Source: Galbula dea
Lineage: Eukaryota; Chordata; Aves; Piciformes; Galbulidae
Length of the DNA stretch: 64,000 bases
Direction of reading: 5' to 3'
Assembly (NCBI GenBank): GCA_013399015.1
Contig: VWZX01001038.1
Coordinates: 58,516 to 122,515, forward strand
Below are positions 10,701-25,700 of this stretch, piece after piece. The first letter of the stretch is position 1. Every line of letters starts with the position of its first letter. The notes beneath the pieces were generated by a model that did not search any database, had not been told where the DNA came from, and saw only the letters and a program-made list of their open reading frames with translations. A program made the translations under genes and the position numbers.

Positions 10701-13700
10701 ACAGAAACTGTTTCTGTCTGAAGGCAGAAGCATGACTGAAGTTATATTTAGTCTACTAAAGTTATATATGTTGTTTCAAAAAGCTATAATGCCAATTATT
10801 TCATATACTGCAGACAGTACTCAAATAATTAACTGTCTAAAAGGGGAATTTGTGACACTAATCCCAATGACCACACCAAGGGCTCAATTCCAGCAGCTAG
10901 ACTTTGCTTAGGCTGAGCAAATTTTTTCCTATCATTTTTCTGCTTTGCAGTCAATAATTCAGAGCAACTACTGGAATCCTCCCTGTCTAGCCACATTTCA
11001 GATCCTTGACCTGCAAGTTACCTACTAGCAAGCTCCTGAGGCTGTTTGAGAGCTACCCTACCTGTGTGAGATGGCAGGTTTGTGGCCATCCTTCAGCCCT
11101 GGGATGTCCTCATGCAGATAAGCCAAGCCTCTGGCCATAGTCTGGGCAATGTGACACAGCTCGTTCCAGGAGACCACATTAGCCTTCAGAAAGTCTGTCA
11201 AGGAACCCTGCAGAGCAAAACAGAACAAGTACAGAATCAGCCTCCTTCTGGTGGTCTCCATCAGGGAAAAAACCCCTATGCCTTGGCTGCCTTTCTGTCT
11301 TCTGACAGAGCCTTGTATTCTACACAGCTAGGCAAGCAACTGCTAGTCTAAAGAGCAGAACATGAGCCTCTGCTCTGTGTCTGGTCCAGGAGCTGAATCA
11401 AGAGGCACCCAGGCAGCACCTCAACATGCAAACAGCACCATGAACTCTGTGTAACAAACAAGAGCTAGACCCAAGATAGCTCAGTTCTTTGTAAAGCCAA
11501 CCCTGCTTTTACAAGCCTGATTTAGAATCTTCCAGGCACAGGAAATTACAGCTGAGATTCAGCTTCAGGCATCTTGCTCATCTGTGTATCACCATTCTTT
11601 AGGACCTTTAATTGACAGTTTTCCTTCTCTTCTGGCCCAACAACAGTAAACTCCAGTTTCACAATGTAGTTTCAGACTAAAATGCACACTCTGAATACAT
11701 ATAAAAAAATCATGGAAAGTAAAAATGATTCAACATAAAGCTCTTCTCTTCAGACTCACTCTAGCCCCCTCTCTGCACATGTTCCCATGCATTTACACAG
11801 GATCCAGTTTGGGAGATGTCCCTGTGTCACCTGCTGCTGCATGAAAAGCCACCCCCAAAAGGGAAAAATGAAGAGTGAGCTGTCAAAGTGTTGAGGCTAC
11901 ACTGGAAAAATAAAGTAAATTCCTATTTTCCATCAGTTGGAGTTCTCAGGTGCCACTTTCCAGCACTAACAAGGCTTTTAAAACCCTCTGACAAAAAGCA
12001 ACCCAAAAACTGGCAGCCACCTTTCAGAGGAGCACATTCATGTGACATCAGATGGTGGAGATCTGTCAACAGTTTGCAACCCTTGGATAGTCTGAGTCAC
12101 CCAAATTATTAAAGCAGAGGCATAAAGTGGTAACATCTTCCTCATGCCTCCTTGTCTTTGCCAGTCCCTAAATGTAAGTTTGGGAGATGGGGCTTTGTTT
12201 TGGCTTTGGGGATGGTTGGTTGCTTTGCTTGTGGGTTTGTTTTCTTTTGGGGTTTAGTTTTTTGTTTGGGTTTGTGTTGTGTGGCTGTGTTTTTTCCTCT
12301 TGTCTCTTTGTACTTCCATCTCAGTAACCTTACTTGTTATTCCATGTTATTGCACTCAATGCCTGCATATGCATTACATGAATGCATCACTTGCATTAGG
12401 AAAAACTAAAGTGGATAGAATAAACCTGTGAACATGTTCTTAATTCCATGGATTTGTTTCTTACTGTGGCCACCACAGTCTGACTGACAGCTATTCTTCC
12501 AGACTCAAATCAACTAACACCAGTAACCCAAAAATCAAACCCCCCAAGCTCTGCAAGCCAGACCTTGTTTCATTAGGCAGCTTTAGACAGGGGATATTAA
12601 ACAAATACCCAAAAAAACTAGTCTTCATTTGTTTGTTTTCTAAAACAACTGCTGTGTTAGGTAAAGATGATGAGAACTTGCTTAGCTGGCTGAAAACTAC
12701 ATGTAAATACATTCACATGGCTGAAAAGCAATGTAGAGAAGAGAAACAAACACAGTAAAAGAAAACTGACTCCAATGTTATTTCTTAACTGTCCCAAGTT
12801 CACGTCTGTGACAGATCTCTGAGGCTGCTGTTTTCCCTCTGCCACAATCCCCAAAACACCCCCTTACCCTGAGAACTCCACCTACCTTCTCATGAAATGC
12901 TGTAATTAACCAGAGATCAACATCAATGCTAGTGCCTCGTTTCTCTGCACCAATGAACTGCAGAATATTGTCATGCTTCATTCCAGGGAGACTGTAAATT
13001 TCATATTCATTCTGCCACGACTGTTTGTCCTTGAAACAAAAGGAGACAGAAGCCAAGTGAACACCACAGGGATCAGAAGAAGAGGTTCTTTTCCTGACAC
13101 AAGTTTCCTCCTGGAGTTTATTGGGCATTTGGAAAGGATCTGTCAAAATGACTACAACCATTTGGTGCTGGCAAGAGAGGATTTGCTCCCTGAAGGAAGC
13201 TACATGTAGTGTCTAAAAGGTAGGGTATGCTATTAGCACACTGAGCCTGATGATTTACAAGGGACAATGTTATGCTGCTGGCTGAAGCCAGCACAAATAC
13301 ATCCCACTTCTCCTAGAAGAAGATCCTGCACATGTATTTATTTATTCAGCAAGTCAAGACTGAGTTAATCATCAGAAAACACAATCACATTTCTCCACTA
13401 GCAGTAGCAGTGGGTGCTTTAATTACTGTAAAATCTATCCTAATAGCATTGTGTGTCATCACTTTGCATTCTTTAACTAGACTGGAGCTTAAAATTCTGA
13501 GCACAGTCTACTCTGAAACACAGCTTTCAGAGGGTATTTTCTGGGAAGGAAATTCTATTTCACTTAATTGAGGCAACTGGAAGCATCACTTTATAGGTTT
13601 GCACTTCAGGACATTCTTTCCAAGTCCAATTTAAGCTGAAGAATATGAACAAATTCTTCTCCACTGATTGAGAGGTGTGTGAGAGCTGCTTAAAACTATT

Positions 13701-16700
13701 CATGCCAAATATGTGGTTTTATGACCAGAGAGATAGATTCCACAGTTTATGTTTCAATGTTTGCTGCATTAAGATACTTATGTTCATTGGGCAAACCTCT
13801 ACCTCCAGATTTCTCAGCTCAAGACATTTCTAGCTACTTATACAGTATATATTGAAAACTCTCAGAGAAAAGCCTCTTTCTGTGACTAGAAAAAGCTGGG
13901 TTAGCCTCACATTATTACATGGGACACCAGGAACCTCTGCTTACCTGAATAGGGAATATTTTGACTGCAACATACTCATTTAGTAGTTGAGCTTTCCACA
14001 CACAACCAAACCTTCCTCTAGCTTTGATCTCTAGTAACTGTAATGGCTTCAAACCCATCAATGGTGAAGGTGGTGGTGGTCCAGGATCCTGCAATCAGGT
14101 TAGAAGCATTAATTAGTTTGGTTCTTAGATGTGCTTTCTAGGATGACAGCACTAGAAATAAAGGGTTGTAAACTGGAAGAGACTTGTCTCAGGTCCCCAA
14201 CCTCCCTGGCAACAAACTTTCCCCCACCAAACAGCAACAAAGGAGCAACCCTTCTCCACAGGAAAGAAACATAAGATGGTAAAACATGCTCAGAACTCAT
14301 GTGCAAGCAACAGCATAACAACAATTGGATACAAACCAGTCTAACCAGGTGGAAAAGCACAGCAGAAACTCAGGCCTAAAGATAATCAAGCTTTACTTAG
14401 TACTTTAAGAAACAAACTGAAAATGAGCACCTTTGATAGAGGAAAGGTTGGTTTGTTGGTCTGACAGATGTGGCCTGTTTAATCCCTCAGTTCAATGGCC
14501 TGCTGACTTGACTCTACACAGCCCCAAAGTCCAGCCCCATGTGCTGCATCCCCTTAACCTGGAAGCAGATGATGTCTACACCAACCCCTGGCTTGGGGGC
14601 AGGAATGTAGAGCTGAGGTGAAACCCCTCCCTGTCTGCAGTTACTATATGCTGGGCTGATTCTCACCAGCCTCTGAACTGATCCAAGCACAGCTCTACTT
14701 CAGTAACTCCACTGCTCCCAGAGGTTGCAAACTGACATGAGACAGGTCATGCCACTGTAAGGTCTTCCAGCAGGTAACTAATCCTGTTTTTTCATTCAGA
14801 AACCACTGAACCAGATGCACAGTGCAGGTGTTTGGCAGAGGAAACCAAACATCATCACCTCCAGTCAGCCCTCCAAGCACAAGAATGGTGGTGTGAGGAA
14901 CCACAGCACTGATGCTTCCAACTACTGACCCACTTGCAGTGCTCCCAATGTTTGCTCATGTGGACAGCCAGGGTGCTACAGAAATGGGAGTGCTTGGCTG
15001 TACCCCAGAAGCACATTTAGGAGACTATCTTGTCATCTATCACAATGTTTGTATTGTACTGAGGGGCTAGCTCAAAATTTCCTTTTCAAAACCAACAGTG
15101 CCAGGTGGGAAAAACAACTGCAAGTGAGCTACAGCTTCCATACAGCTACCCATAAAACCAACAACCCTGCTCCAGATCAGAACAAGGCCCCTTTCCAGGA
15201 AAGAAAAGGTGACAGCTTATTGAGTAGCTTGTGTCCTATGGTTTAGGCATCTCTTACATATTCTGTACCATACACAACATCTGAATAGGGCAAGTAGATT
15301 TCCCAGTTGATTGCCAAAGAGGAGCTTGGTGGGCTGTCCTTTTCTCTCCATCCTACCATGCTGTAGCAGCTTGTACCTGCCTAAGCTTCTTCCCTCCCAT
15401 CAACAAATGTATCACACCCATTTACACATGCCTCTGCATCCAAGAGTATTGCCCTAAGCACACAACCAGAAAAGCATGATCTCTAATGATCCCTGTTTTC
15501 TGCAAGGAAGTCAGTCAAGTTCTGCTGTGTAGTGGTCAGTAAGCAGAATCACCAGTTCTGTCAGAGGTGGAGCTCCACCTTCCTTCTACACACCCCCAAT
15601 TTAGAGTAAACAACATTTGTTCCTCAGTCCAAATCCCTACAGAGAATTGCCACTGCCAGTGGCAGTGTGGAGCCAACTGCCAGGTCCCAGATGAGTGAGG
15701 GGTGCTTTTGGTGGCCATGCAGATCTAGGGGGACCACAAAAATCTACCATGGCTCAGTATGAGGTGTGAATGAAACCAACATGCAAGCATCAGGTAGGTA
15801 GCACTTTTAAATCATACCACACTGCAGAATATAACCAAAAACCCTGAAGTCTACTGTTCAGAAAAGGCTTCCAAAATGTACCCTTGGCCTCTTTGGGTTT
15901 TTTTTTGGCTCCAGTCACAGCTGAAATGCTGTTTGAAGGAGAAAGAATGAGAAACATTGGAGTAGTTGCTTCTACAAAACAATTTAGAGTTCTCAATAGT
16001 TAAGCACTTCAGTTAACAACATAAAAATCTTGTGCATGTGAAAGCAGCATTTTCTGAACAACTTTTCAGTATTACTATGCTCTGGTGAGAATGGAGACAT
16101 GTGCTTCTGTACCCAACACAGGTTTTGAGTAGTGCAAGCACAGGAATAAAGAGCCATGCTCTTGTTTCTCATGAAACAAGAAATCCATCTCTCCAAAAGA
16201 ACATGGTTCATAGAGACAGATCCATAGCAACTGAAAGAAACTGTAAAGCAATTCCACAAACCAAGAGCTGCACCACAGAAAATGCAGTGTTTGATGTATG
16301 ATGTAAAGTTCTTACATCAAAATGAGTGGGTTTAAGCTGGACAAACACCACAGAAGCTGAAGTTTAAGAGTTAAGCTTTCCCTCTCGTGCTGCCTTTCAT
16401 TCAATGTCAAATTCCTTTATCAATGTTTCAGGCACCAGGGAAATCACTGCCCTCAATTTGTAATAGTCACAGTCACAAATGAAACTAGAAGGAAGATGCC
16501 TGAAATTTCCTCACAAAAGCCTACTTTGACTTGCTAATTTTACAAATCCTGGATTTAACACCAGGCAATAAGACAACTACTTCCAGTTTTCAACCTAATG
16601 ACTTGCCTAAATGTGAGAACAATTTGTGGGAATTTAACCCAGAGTTGACTTTGCTGTGCTGGCTACAGTAACTCCCTTTCTTTTCCTCCCCCCCCAAACA

Positions 16701-19700
16701 ACTCTGCTGGTGTTCTGAAGCACACTATGTGAATTTTCTCTGGACCATCAAAAGCAAATGAAGACTTAAAACTTCTTGAAGATTGGATGAAACACATGAC
16801 AGCATCTACGACATGAGAGAAGGCAGGAACTCCTGGGTAGAGAGAGGCCAGCTAAACCTGCTGCTTCTTCCTCCTGTGTTAGACCATCTGAATTTCCCAC
16901 CTCCTGGAAAATCCTGGCATTCAAACCCTTTTCCCATTGCCTTATATAGCAACCTCCTGTGGTTCTCTGCCCACTTCCCTTTTTGTGTCAAAACCCTTCT
17001 ATGAAGTCAAAACTTCCGGCCTTGTTCTGAAGAAGCAACCCCCATCCCCACCCCTACATCAAAACAAACCCTGAGGTTGTTGGAAAGGAGAAATTACCTT
17101 CTGGTAACTACAAAGAATCCTCAGTTGGTTTCTGATTCTGAAACTACAGGTGCTGTTTTGTTTCAGGGCAGAATCTCTCCTTGACAACACTTCCAACTTG
17201 TTCTGCTTCGAAGCAAAAATGGTTCACGTGCCACAGGCATAATTATTTTGGCATGGCTATTTCAAATCATCTCTCTGGTGCCCAGGATGATGATATAATG
17301 TGAGTAAAGGTATAATGTGGCTATATTAGTCTAACAGCTTGCCACAGCTGGCCAAAAATAAGTTTCCCCATTCCCAAACTTGCCCTGGCCCTTCCCCCTG
17401 GGCTGATTCGAGTCCTTGTTTGACCACTCAGCAAATTAAGGCATATTGAGATTGTCAGAAAGCTTCTTTTAATTGATTTCTGTATAAAATCAGGGGCTTT
17501 TCTGACAGGTTAGCAAACTGAACCAGTTTGAACAAGGTCCAGGTTAACACAGAAGGCATGGCAAGGTAGAGGGGGAAGCAGGGCTCTCTCTCTTTGGTAG
17601 CCAGAAGCCACTGGCCCACTTCATCCCAAATACTCCACCTTCTCAAAGACATGTTCTGTCCTAACCCCAGGGCAGTTACACCAGGAATACATCTGCTGCA
17701 TGATGATCCACTGCTGGACAAAAACCAGAAGCAGCTACACTGGCAGAAAGTACTTGAACTGACTAAGTCAAACAATGCATCAACTAGGCTTCACTCCTCC
17801 AAGAGCTTTAAACCTGGGAGTCTGAGTTCCCTAGGGATCACAAAAATCAGAGACATCCAGTTATGTTGTACACTCTAAGGCTTCCAAATCCCAAACAGAG
17901 CTTTCTGGTTCTGATTTCTGTAGCTGTCAGGTAATGTATACCAGTCATACCAGTCCTTAAAGAAGGGTAACCTTCAGAAATAGCTTTCCCTAAGTGTCTG
18001 CAAGAATGGTTCTCAAGATCAGAGAGAAGCTTAAACCTGAACCCACAAATGCCTTCAAAACATGACCAGCTGAACAGATTGTTTAACAACCTGCCCCACC
18101 ACAGTCTGCCAGCACTTGAGGTTATCTCCAGTCCAGTCCCTCACATGGCAACTCAATCAGGTGATTCATCAGGGAAAAAACAAAAAGACCAATTATCCAA
18201 ACAGGGTTGCACTTAGATGTATTTCTCCTTCCTGACTTCAAACTATAAACAAGTTCTCAAGCTTCCAGAGCACATGCAAGTTTTCTTTGTTAGATGGTGC
18301 AATAGTTCCCCTTGGTTACATTTATTCTACAGCTTCTGTTGTGAAAATGGTTGGCAAGTTCTCACTGAAGGAGTCTGATGACTATCTTGGTTGTTTCCCC
18401 CCTTTCTGGTTCATTTTCAACCAGATGATCTGTAAGGTTAAAATCTAAACACATGAAAAGGAGTTGGAATTCTTAATTTTGAAATGATTCTAAAATTGAC
18501 TCATGATTTGTATCAAAGTAGGTTTCACTTCAATGGTGACAATTTTTCTCCCTTGCCCCACACAAAATCCTCCATGTTATTGTGCTCTGCATATTCCCCA
18601 GAGTAAAACAAGTAGTCACTCCTAGGTAGGATACTTCAGCTTCTTCCCTAGCTGGAATGATGGCATTTGAAGCATAACAGTAAGAGGAATATAAGGAATT
18701 TTGGTAACAAGATATTCAGGAAAATACTTCACTAGCACCATCCTATTTTCTCCTAAATTACATTTAAAAGACATTGTAGCTCTTCATTAGAGACCTCTAG
18801 AGCCAACAGAAACTGAGCACTCACATCACAACTCAACTCTTGACCTTCCCAATATTCAATTTAAAAGCCTAGCAATAATGAGCAAGTTTCTGAATTAACA
18901 GTTTTCAGTTACTTATAGTTTCACATGAAGCATCACTGATTTAATATAAAGTCAAAATAACTTCTGGCTAGTGAAAAAGAGAATTCCTTCAGAGAGAAGG
19001 AATTTGTCTCTTCAGGCAATCTACTTCTCTGAGCTCCTGGATCACACACAAACCCATCCCATCACCCAGAATCACCACCAAACACCTCTAACAGTTAGTT
19101 ACAGGCAGCTCCCAGGCTGAGATGACAACACATAGCCAGAGAGAGGACAGAAGGGAGGAGGATGTGCCATTTCCTCCCAGAGCTACCCACTACAGTAGGG
19201 CTCAGACCTTGCTGGTTGGACTGGTCCCACAGCCTGCGACTGGGCTGACCAGTAAAGGCTGTGCCAGCAGAGCCCTTACCACGGTTCCTACCATGCAACA
19301 CCAGGGTGGAAGGGACACAAACCAGCTCATTTGTAGCTGAAGAACCACAAACCAGGTGTATTTCATCATTATTCCCACAAAGATTGAATTTAACAACCTG
19401 AGACGCTATAGTAAATGTTAAGGAAGTCACAAACAACAGACTAAGTGTATTTTGAAATTATGCATGCTTACAGATTTCTTGTCCAAAACACTGAAAAGAA
19501 ATGGAATTCAGACCAAAACCAATTTCTTACATGTCCACAGAAAGTTTCATAACCATGAAGAAACATCAATGGAGCTTACCTCAATCATTATATGAAAGGC
19601 GTGCTTGCAGAGAGGGGAAAAAACACAGGCAAAAGAAATTACTGTTTATAGCAAGAATGGGATGAAAAAGCAGCTTATCAGAGAAACAAAATCAACTGTT

Positions 19701-22700
19701 TGTGAGTTAACAACAAAAATATTCACGGGGATAAGCAACACTTTCTTGTACTATTCAATGCATTCTTGTACTAATAACATAATTAAAAATAATAAAGATC
19801 CATAAGAAGTCAGCAAAGAAAAATGGGGGAGAAAAAAAAAATCAGAGAGACCATTGGCTGAATTGATCTTCTAATTAAAAGCAGAATTGTCCATTAGAGG
19901 TTTATAAACAGTCATGTTACTCCCAAGCAGCATATAAACACATGCAGAAAGGGAAACAGCTGAAACCACAAGTTACACGAAGAAGGAGTAAGTTAGGTCA
20001 CAACTGCACAGCAGAGGGCAGTGCTGTATTACAGGTCCCTGAAATGAGGAGCTAGCTGTGGAACACGAGAACCTTTTGATGTCTTGAGTTAGAACTAAAC
20101 CTTATAAACAAATCAGCAGCATGTGGTAGGTCTCTATTAGTGAACTGAATCGATAGGTGGGGCAGGCTAGAGGTGGAACTACAGCAAGGGAACTCGAAAT
20201 GACCATGTCCAGTGTATATAAAGGAGATGACAATAGCAAAGATTGGTTCAAACAAGTCACAGGAGATTACAGACTGTGCAATGAAATCCATCATAAACAC
20301 TTCACTCTCAGAGCACTGCTACTGAACTTAAACCAGATTTCAATGACAAGCTTGTTTGTGCTATTTTCACCTCTCCTTTCCTGAACCACCTGGCTGCAGG
20401 CAAGCAGAGAAGCATTGAGACACCTTTGTTCCTCCCTCCTGTACTTTTACCTCAGCCATTTGCTTTGTCCTTTATCATCTGATCAGATAGATGTTGCAAG
20501 AGCATGAAATTCAAACACTCCAAGCATTCAGCTGCCATGTAACAGTAATCACCCTTTTCCTCACCCTTTGTCTTGACATTCTTGGGATGCTAGAGAGCAT
20601 AGGGCCAGCAAAAGGCTTTTCCCTGTGCTTGAATAATGTCTAGCACACACTTAGCATTATCTAACTAATTAATAATGGAAGGGCTGCAGTATTTCTTGAA
20701 GGCTAGATGAGTTAGGAGTCAAGATTTAGACATGCTGTAATAGAGCTTGCTGCCACTGACAGAGCACTGAACGACACTGGAGGCTAACAGGATCACTCCT
20801 CCTCCTCCTCCTCCTTCTGCTCCTCTCACCATCAGGCAGCAGACCACCAGAGACCAGGCCAACACCCATCAAGAGCCTGAAGAAGATTCCTGCAGGACCT
20901 GGATGGTCTGAAAATATTTTCATGTGGGGAAAAAAATCCCAACCCACACTAACCAAAACCCCAAACCCTTCAATTGATTTTGCTGCCTGTAAGCTGGTGG
21001 ATCCTGCAGGATGAGAGCTAGTCCATGTATGTTTAGATTAACTACAAGATTCCACAGCATAAACTCCTGCAACCATGAGCACAGCTACTCTAAGAGGTTC
21101 CTCCTCCAAACCCCTCATAGTCCTTTGCCCAAAACAGCAGCCAAGCAAAATAAAAGCATTACTCAATGTGAGCTGAGAGGGAACAGCTACTGAACAGAGC
21201 AATAGAACTCTCTCTCTGTGTGCTCATATTTCTGCTAACTCAAGTAGTCAAAGACAATAACTGTTAAGAAAAATTAAAAAGCATTGCTTGGATGAAGTAG
21301 TTATTCAAACAGCCTGGCTGTGGCTGGAAAAGAAAAGGTACTCATTTTTCCTCAGGCCTCTTTTCTGTTCTATTTCTCCAGCTCCAGAGAATTGCATGAA
21401 TTCCTCAGAAACAAGGGAAAAGATACAGGAATCCAACCTTTTGGCTCTTCCCATAATGAGAACCTGCAAACACAAAAGTCTGAGAAAGAGAGGCACCTCT
21501 CCCAAGCCTCTCACTGCTGTCTTAAGGGGATCAGCCTCCTCCAAACACTAAGAAGTTAGACATGCAGGAAAGTTTTTGGTGAGATTTATGCACATCACAA
21601 ACCTTCTGAGTTTCAAATCATGGTCCTGCCCTTCAGACTACAGATCAGCACCTCAGCCTTGGTTAGAAACACAAGCATCACCAGTTTAAGCAGTACCAGG
21701 CTATTCCAGAAAGCCAAAGCTGTGCCTTCTTATTTCAGGAATGAATATTTGTAACCAGTTAGACCAAAAATCCCCCAAGCAGTGTGGGTCTTTTCCCAAA
21801 TTCAGGCCATCCCCAATCACATTCTGAACTTCCAAATGTGTCAACAAAATCCTTATAAAGATGGTGCTCCAAATAAATGTAAATGAGTGGATGACAAAGT
21901 TCTTGTGCTGATTGCTTCCTTTGTTCCTAGCTGGTACAAGAAATAGGACATCTGTACACATCCCACAGTATTTCAGTCTCTTTGGGGAAGATGAATTGCT
22001 TTTTATAGACCTTGGGAAAGGTGGAATTCTCATCCACCTAGTGATATAAGAGACATGAAAAAGTCAATCTAAACCCTGCACAGCTGAGGATATGCAAACT
22101 GGACCTTGCTAGGGGAACCAAGGTGCTGGATATCTAGGTGTACAGTGAGCACTGCACAAGGATGCTTCTCTTTAGCTGCTTTCCAGTTACTTGTCATACA
22201 GATTCTCCCCTCTGTTAAAGATTCTAAGGAGCTATTGGTAACAGCCCATGAATTCTAACAACAGAGTTCCAAGCTATTTATCTACCACACATTAAAGACT
22301 CTTGATCTACTGCATTCTCACAATATCCCTCTATTTCTGGGATAGGTTTTTCCCCCCTTTTACACCCTGATTGCACCTCATAGCACCCCAATCAAATGAT
22401 AGCACCAGATCTTTCTCTAGCAACATTCCAGCTATTGATTGGAATTCATTATAGAAGAAATTCTTATTAGCCCTGAAGATAGGAAATCCACTGCTAGGGA
22501 ACATGAGATCCTGCACACATCTGAGTCCAAACCTTGACATCATTCAGCTCTTCCTTTTTACTACCAACACTGCCACTCATTCCATGTTAATCATTCATTA
22601 AGCACTGATATGGACCCAACCTTAACTCCTTCCTAGCTAGCCACAAGCTCTCACTCAGTCTCTATTTTTAATTCTTCCTCTTTCTAAGCTCCAGCTTTTC

Positions 22701-25700
22701 TTTGCTGATCAATCATTTCTTCCATTTCACACAAGCACCTGGCTTCTCTTCCACATAGTTTTCAAGAAGCTAGTAATCCTCCTAGATTTGGAATAAGTCT
22801 TAGGAAAAAAATCCTCTCCCTTTCTTATTCTTCAAGTGTTATAATGTTTCTATTAAAATATCTGTAACAACAGCATGAAAAAATGTGGCTGGAAAATAAA
22901 CAAAAAAAAAAGGAAAAAACCCTGAATACTTGATTTAATTTCTTCATTCTTCTTCAGCAGCCAACTGTGATTTTCCTAGTGTGGCAAAGGAATAGAGATT
23001 ATCCCAGAAATGAAGGTGGATTGTTTGATGCATTAAAAATTAATTCAGAGAACAACAAAATAATATATGAAAATCTTTTCCAATGCCAACCATAAAAAAT
23101 TTCCCATTGCTAATTGCTTATGTTTTTTTGGAAGACAAATCTTACACACACACTGACCAAACTCCTTGGCACAGCTCTGGTGGCCTAGACCAGAAGCTTG
23201 AGGTTAAGCCCTGCAGCAAAGAACAGTGCTTGGTTTGGTTTATGTTCTTTTGCTCTTGGTTTCCAACACAGAATTTGGTTTTCCACTGCTACACATGCAG
23301 TTGGAGCTGCAGTCAGTAGCTCAGAACATGCCTTGCATCCACCACTGCTGGAGAGTTTTTTCCTTCCCCATTCTTCACCTCATTATGGGATACTGTTTTC
23401 AATTCTAGTCTCTAACAGCTGAAACTGAAATACCCAAATCATGACACAGCTACAAAGATGTAGTCATACTTGGGTGTCTTCAGGAAAAGACAGAGAGAAG
23501 AATGACTATCATGGTATGGTAGCAAAGGGACTCACACCAAATTTACCATCAGCCAAAAATCAGGGGTTTCTGATGTTAAAAAAAACCCCAAACCTCACCA
23601 CATTTGAGACCAGCAAGTCAATATCTCTTTATATTTGAAACATGCACTTCAATTATTATTAACCCTTGGTTGACACAGCACATGACTCTGAAGACAAGGG
23701 ATGTTTTCTATATACACAGGACTGTGAGGTTCATCCATATGGGGCAGAAAAAAAACCATCAACAAAAGACCTCACCAAAAAACCCCCAATTACACAAAAA
23801 CTGAAGCACATAGAAGACTATTGTGCTCAACAAAGGGAATATTTGGTGTGATATATAGAAGGGTTAAAAGCAGAAGATGGAGTTGTATTTTTTAACTGTG
23901 TAATCCTCCTCTCCAAGAAAAGAAAGAAATGGTAATTGTTGGCACCCAGGCCTGCTTCTATGGCCACTCCAACAGCAGCAGTTTAAGCAGGATCTGCCCA
24001 TTCCAAGTTTTTACATTTCTGGTGACCCTAAGCAGACCTAGATCAGGGCTTGCTTGTGCTTAGTGATGAGAAACATGAAGCATCTTTGACCCAAGTAATT
24101 TGAAGCCTTTCAGAAGAAAGTACCAAAATAGGTTATGAAGCAAAAATGACATTATGTGAATCTGTAAAGCTTTTTTCAACCCTCTCAACATATGACTCTG
24201 TTTTCAAAAACACCACTAAACTAAAAAAGCAACTCTGTGATCCACTAAGATATTCATAACTTGGGCACTCAACAAAAAGTACAAGAGGTTAATCAGTCTT
24301 TGCACAGGAGGGATGGAAAAATGTTGGGAGCCACAGCTCTGTGAACTGATAAAACCCCAAAGTGTTACTTGTGTCAAGTTCTGCCATAAAATAGGTTATG
24401 GTCCTATCTATCAGATGACAGAGTGGTAACACCACAGTTGGAATTAGCATTGACTGACAACTCTGGCCCAAGCTCAAGAGATGTTCAAGTTAAATGAGCA
24501 AAACATATCAACTCCTTGCCATCCACACTCAAGAGTTCTACCAGCAATAGCAGTAGGATGCTGTGGGGAAGTCTAAATTACACCTCAGTGGGGAGTGCAA
24601 ACCTTTGTCTGCAGAGAAAGTTCAGTTTTCAGTGGACCTGCTGCTCAGGAGTGAGAATTCACCAGGTGAGATCAATTCTGTCTCTATACAACCACACCAA
24701 TTCAAATAGTTTAATTACTAACCCATTTTGGGGGTGAATTTAATCAGCCCTATGAATAGATGTTTGCTGCCTGATTAAATGAAATCTAAATGAGAAAATG
24801 AAATGGTTCTTTCAAAGCCTTTTGCAGACACACACATGTATTTAGCAAACTTCCATTTGTTAATAACCCAGGTAAGGATGGAAAGAGTGACAGATTCTCC
24901 CAGGTGTGACAGCTTTAACTAGCAAGCACCCCACACAACCAAGTGAGGCATACAGCTAACAGCACAAACAAGAGGAGGAGCAGGAGCAAGGACAGGTCCT
25001 TGTGCTGGCAGCAGCAGCACCTAGGAGCACACAGCTCCACCGTGGTTGTGTCTAGGGAATGCTTCCCAGGGTCCATCTCAGCAGCCACCTCCTCTAGCTC
25101 TCTACCCAAACACTTAAAAGCAAGCAAGAAGGAAATATCTCAGAGGCAAACAAAAGCATCTTCTGCTTTCCAATCTTAAACTAAGCATATCAACTAATTC
25201 TACTCTATGAAACCTTAAAAAGAATTCTCTCTACAGTCCAAGGGAATATAAAGGTAAGTTAATCCACACAGCTGCAAACCCAGCTCACTGGGTAGGAACT
25301 GCCTGACTGCTCTGTGCACATACCATGAAATGACTTTACTTCCAAAAGAAAATGAAGTTGTTTGCATTTTCTCAGATTTTGTTCTCTTTATTTCACTATA
25401 GGTTCAAAAAAATTCCTTCCTTTTTCTGAATGTGTCAAATTATTCCTCTGATTTTTAATTTCCTTATCCCTGTGTCTCCCAAGTTTTCCAAAACCTCTCA
25501 TTTTTTTTATCCTTTGCTTATTCCTCATCTCTCCTTTCATTTTTACAAACAGAAAGATCAGTACTGGAGTGTACTGCACCTCAGCACTCCCATCACCTTC
25601 TAGGAACAAATAAACATTAGCTGTATCTCCCACAGAAATCCCTGCTGGCTAGTGAGTGGCTGCTGCACATTGGATCTATCCATTCTACCCTCTGCTCTAG

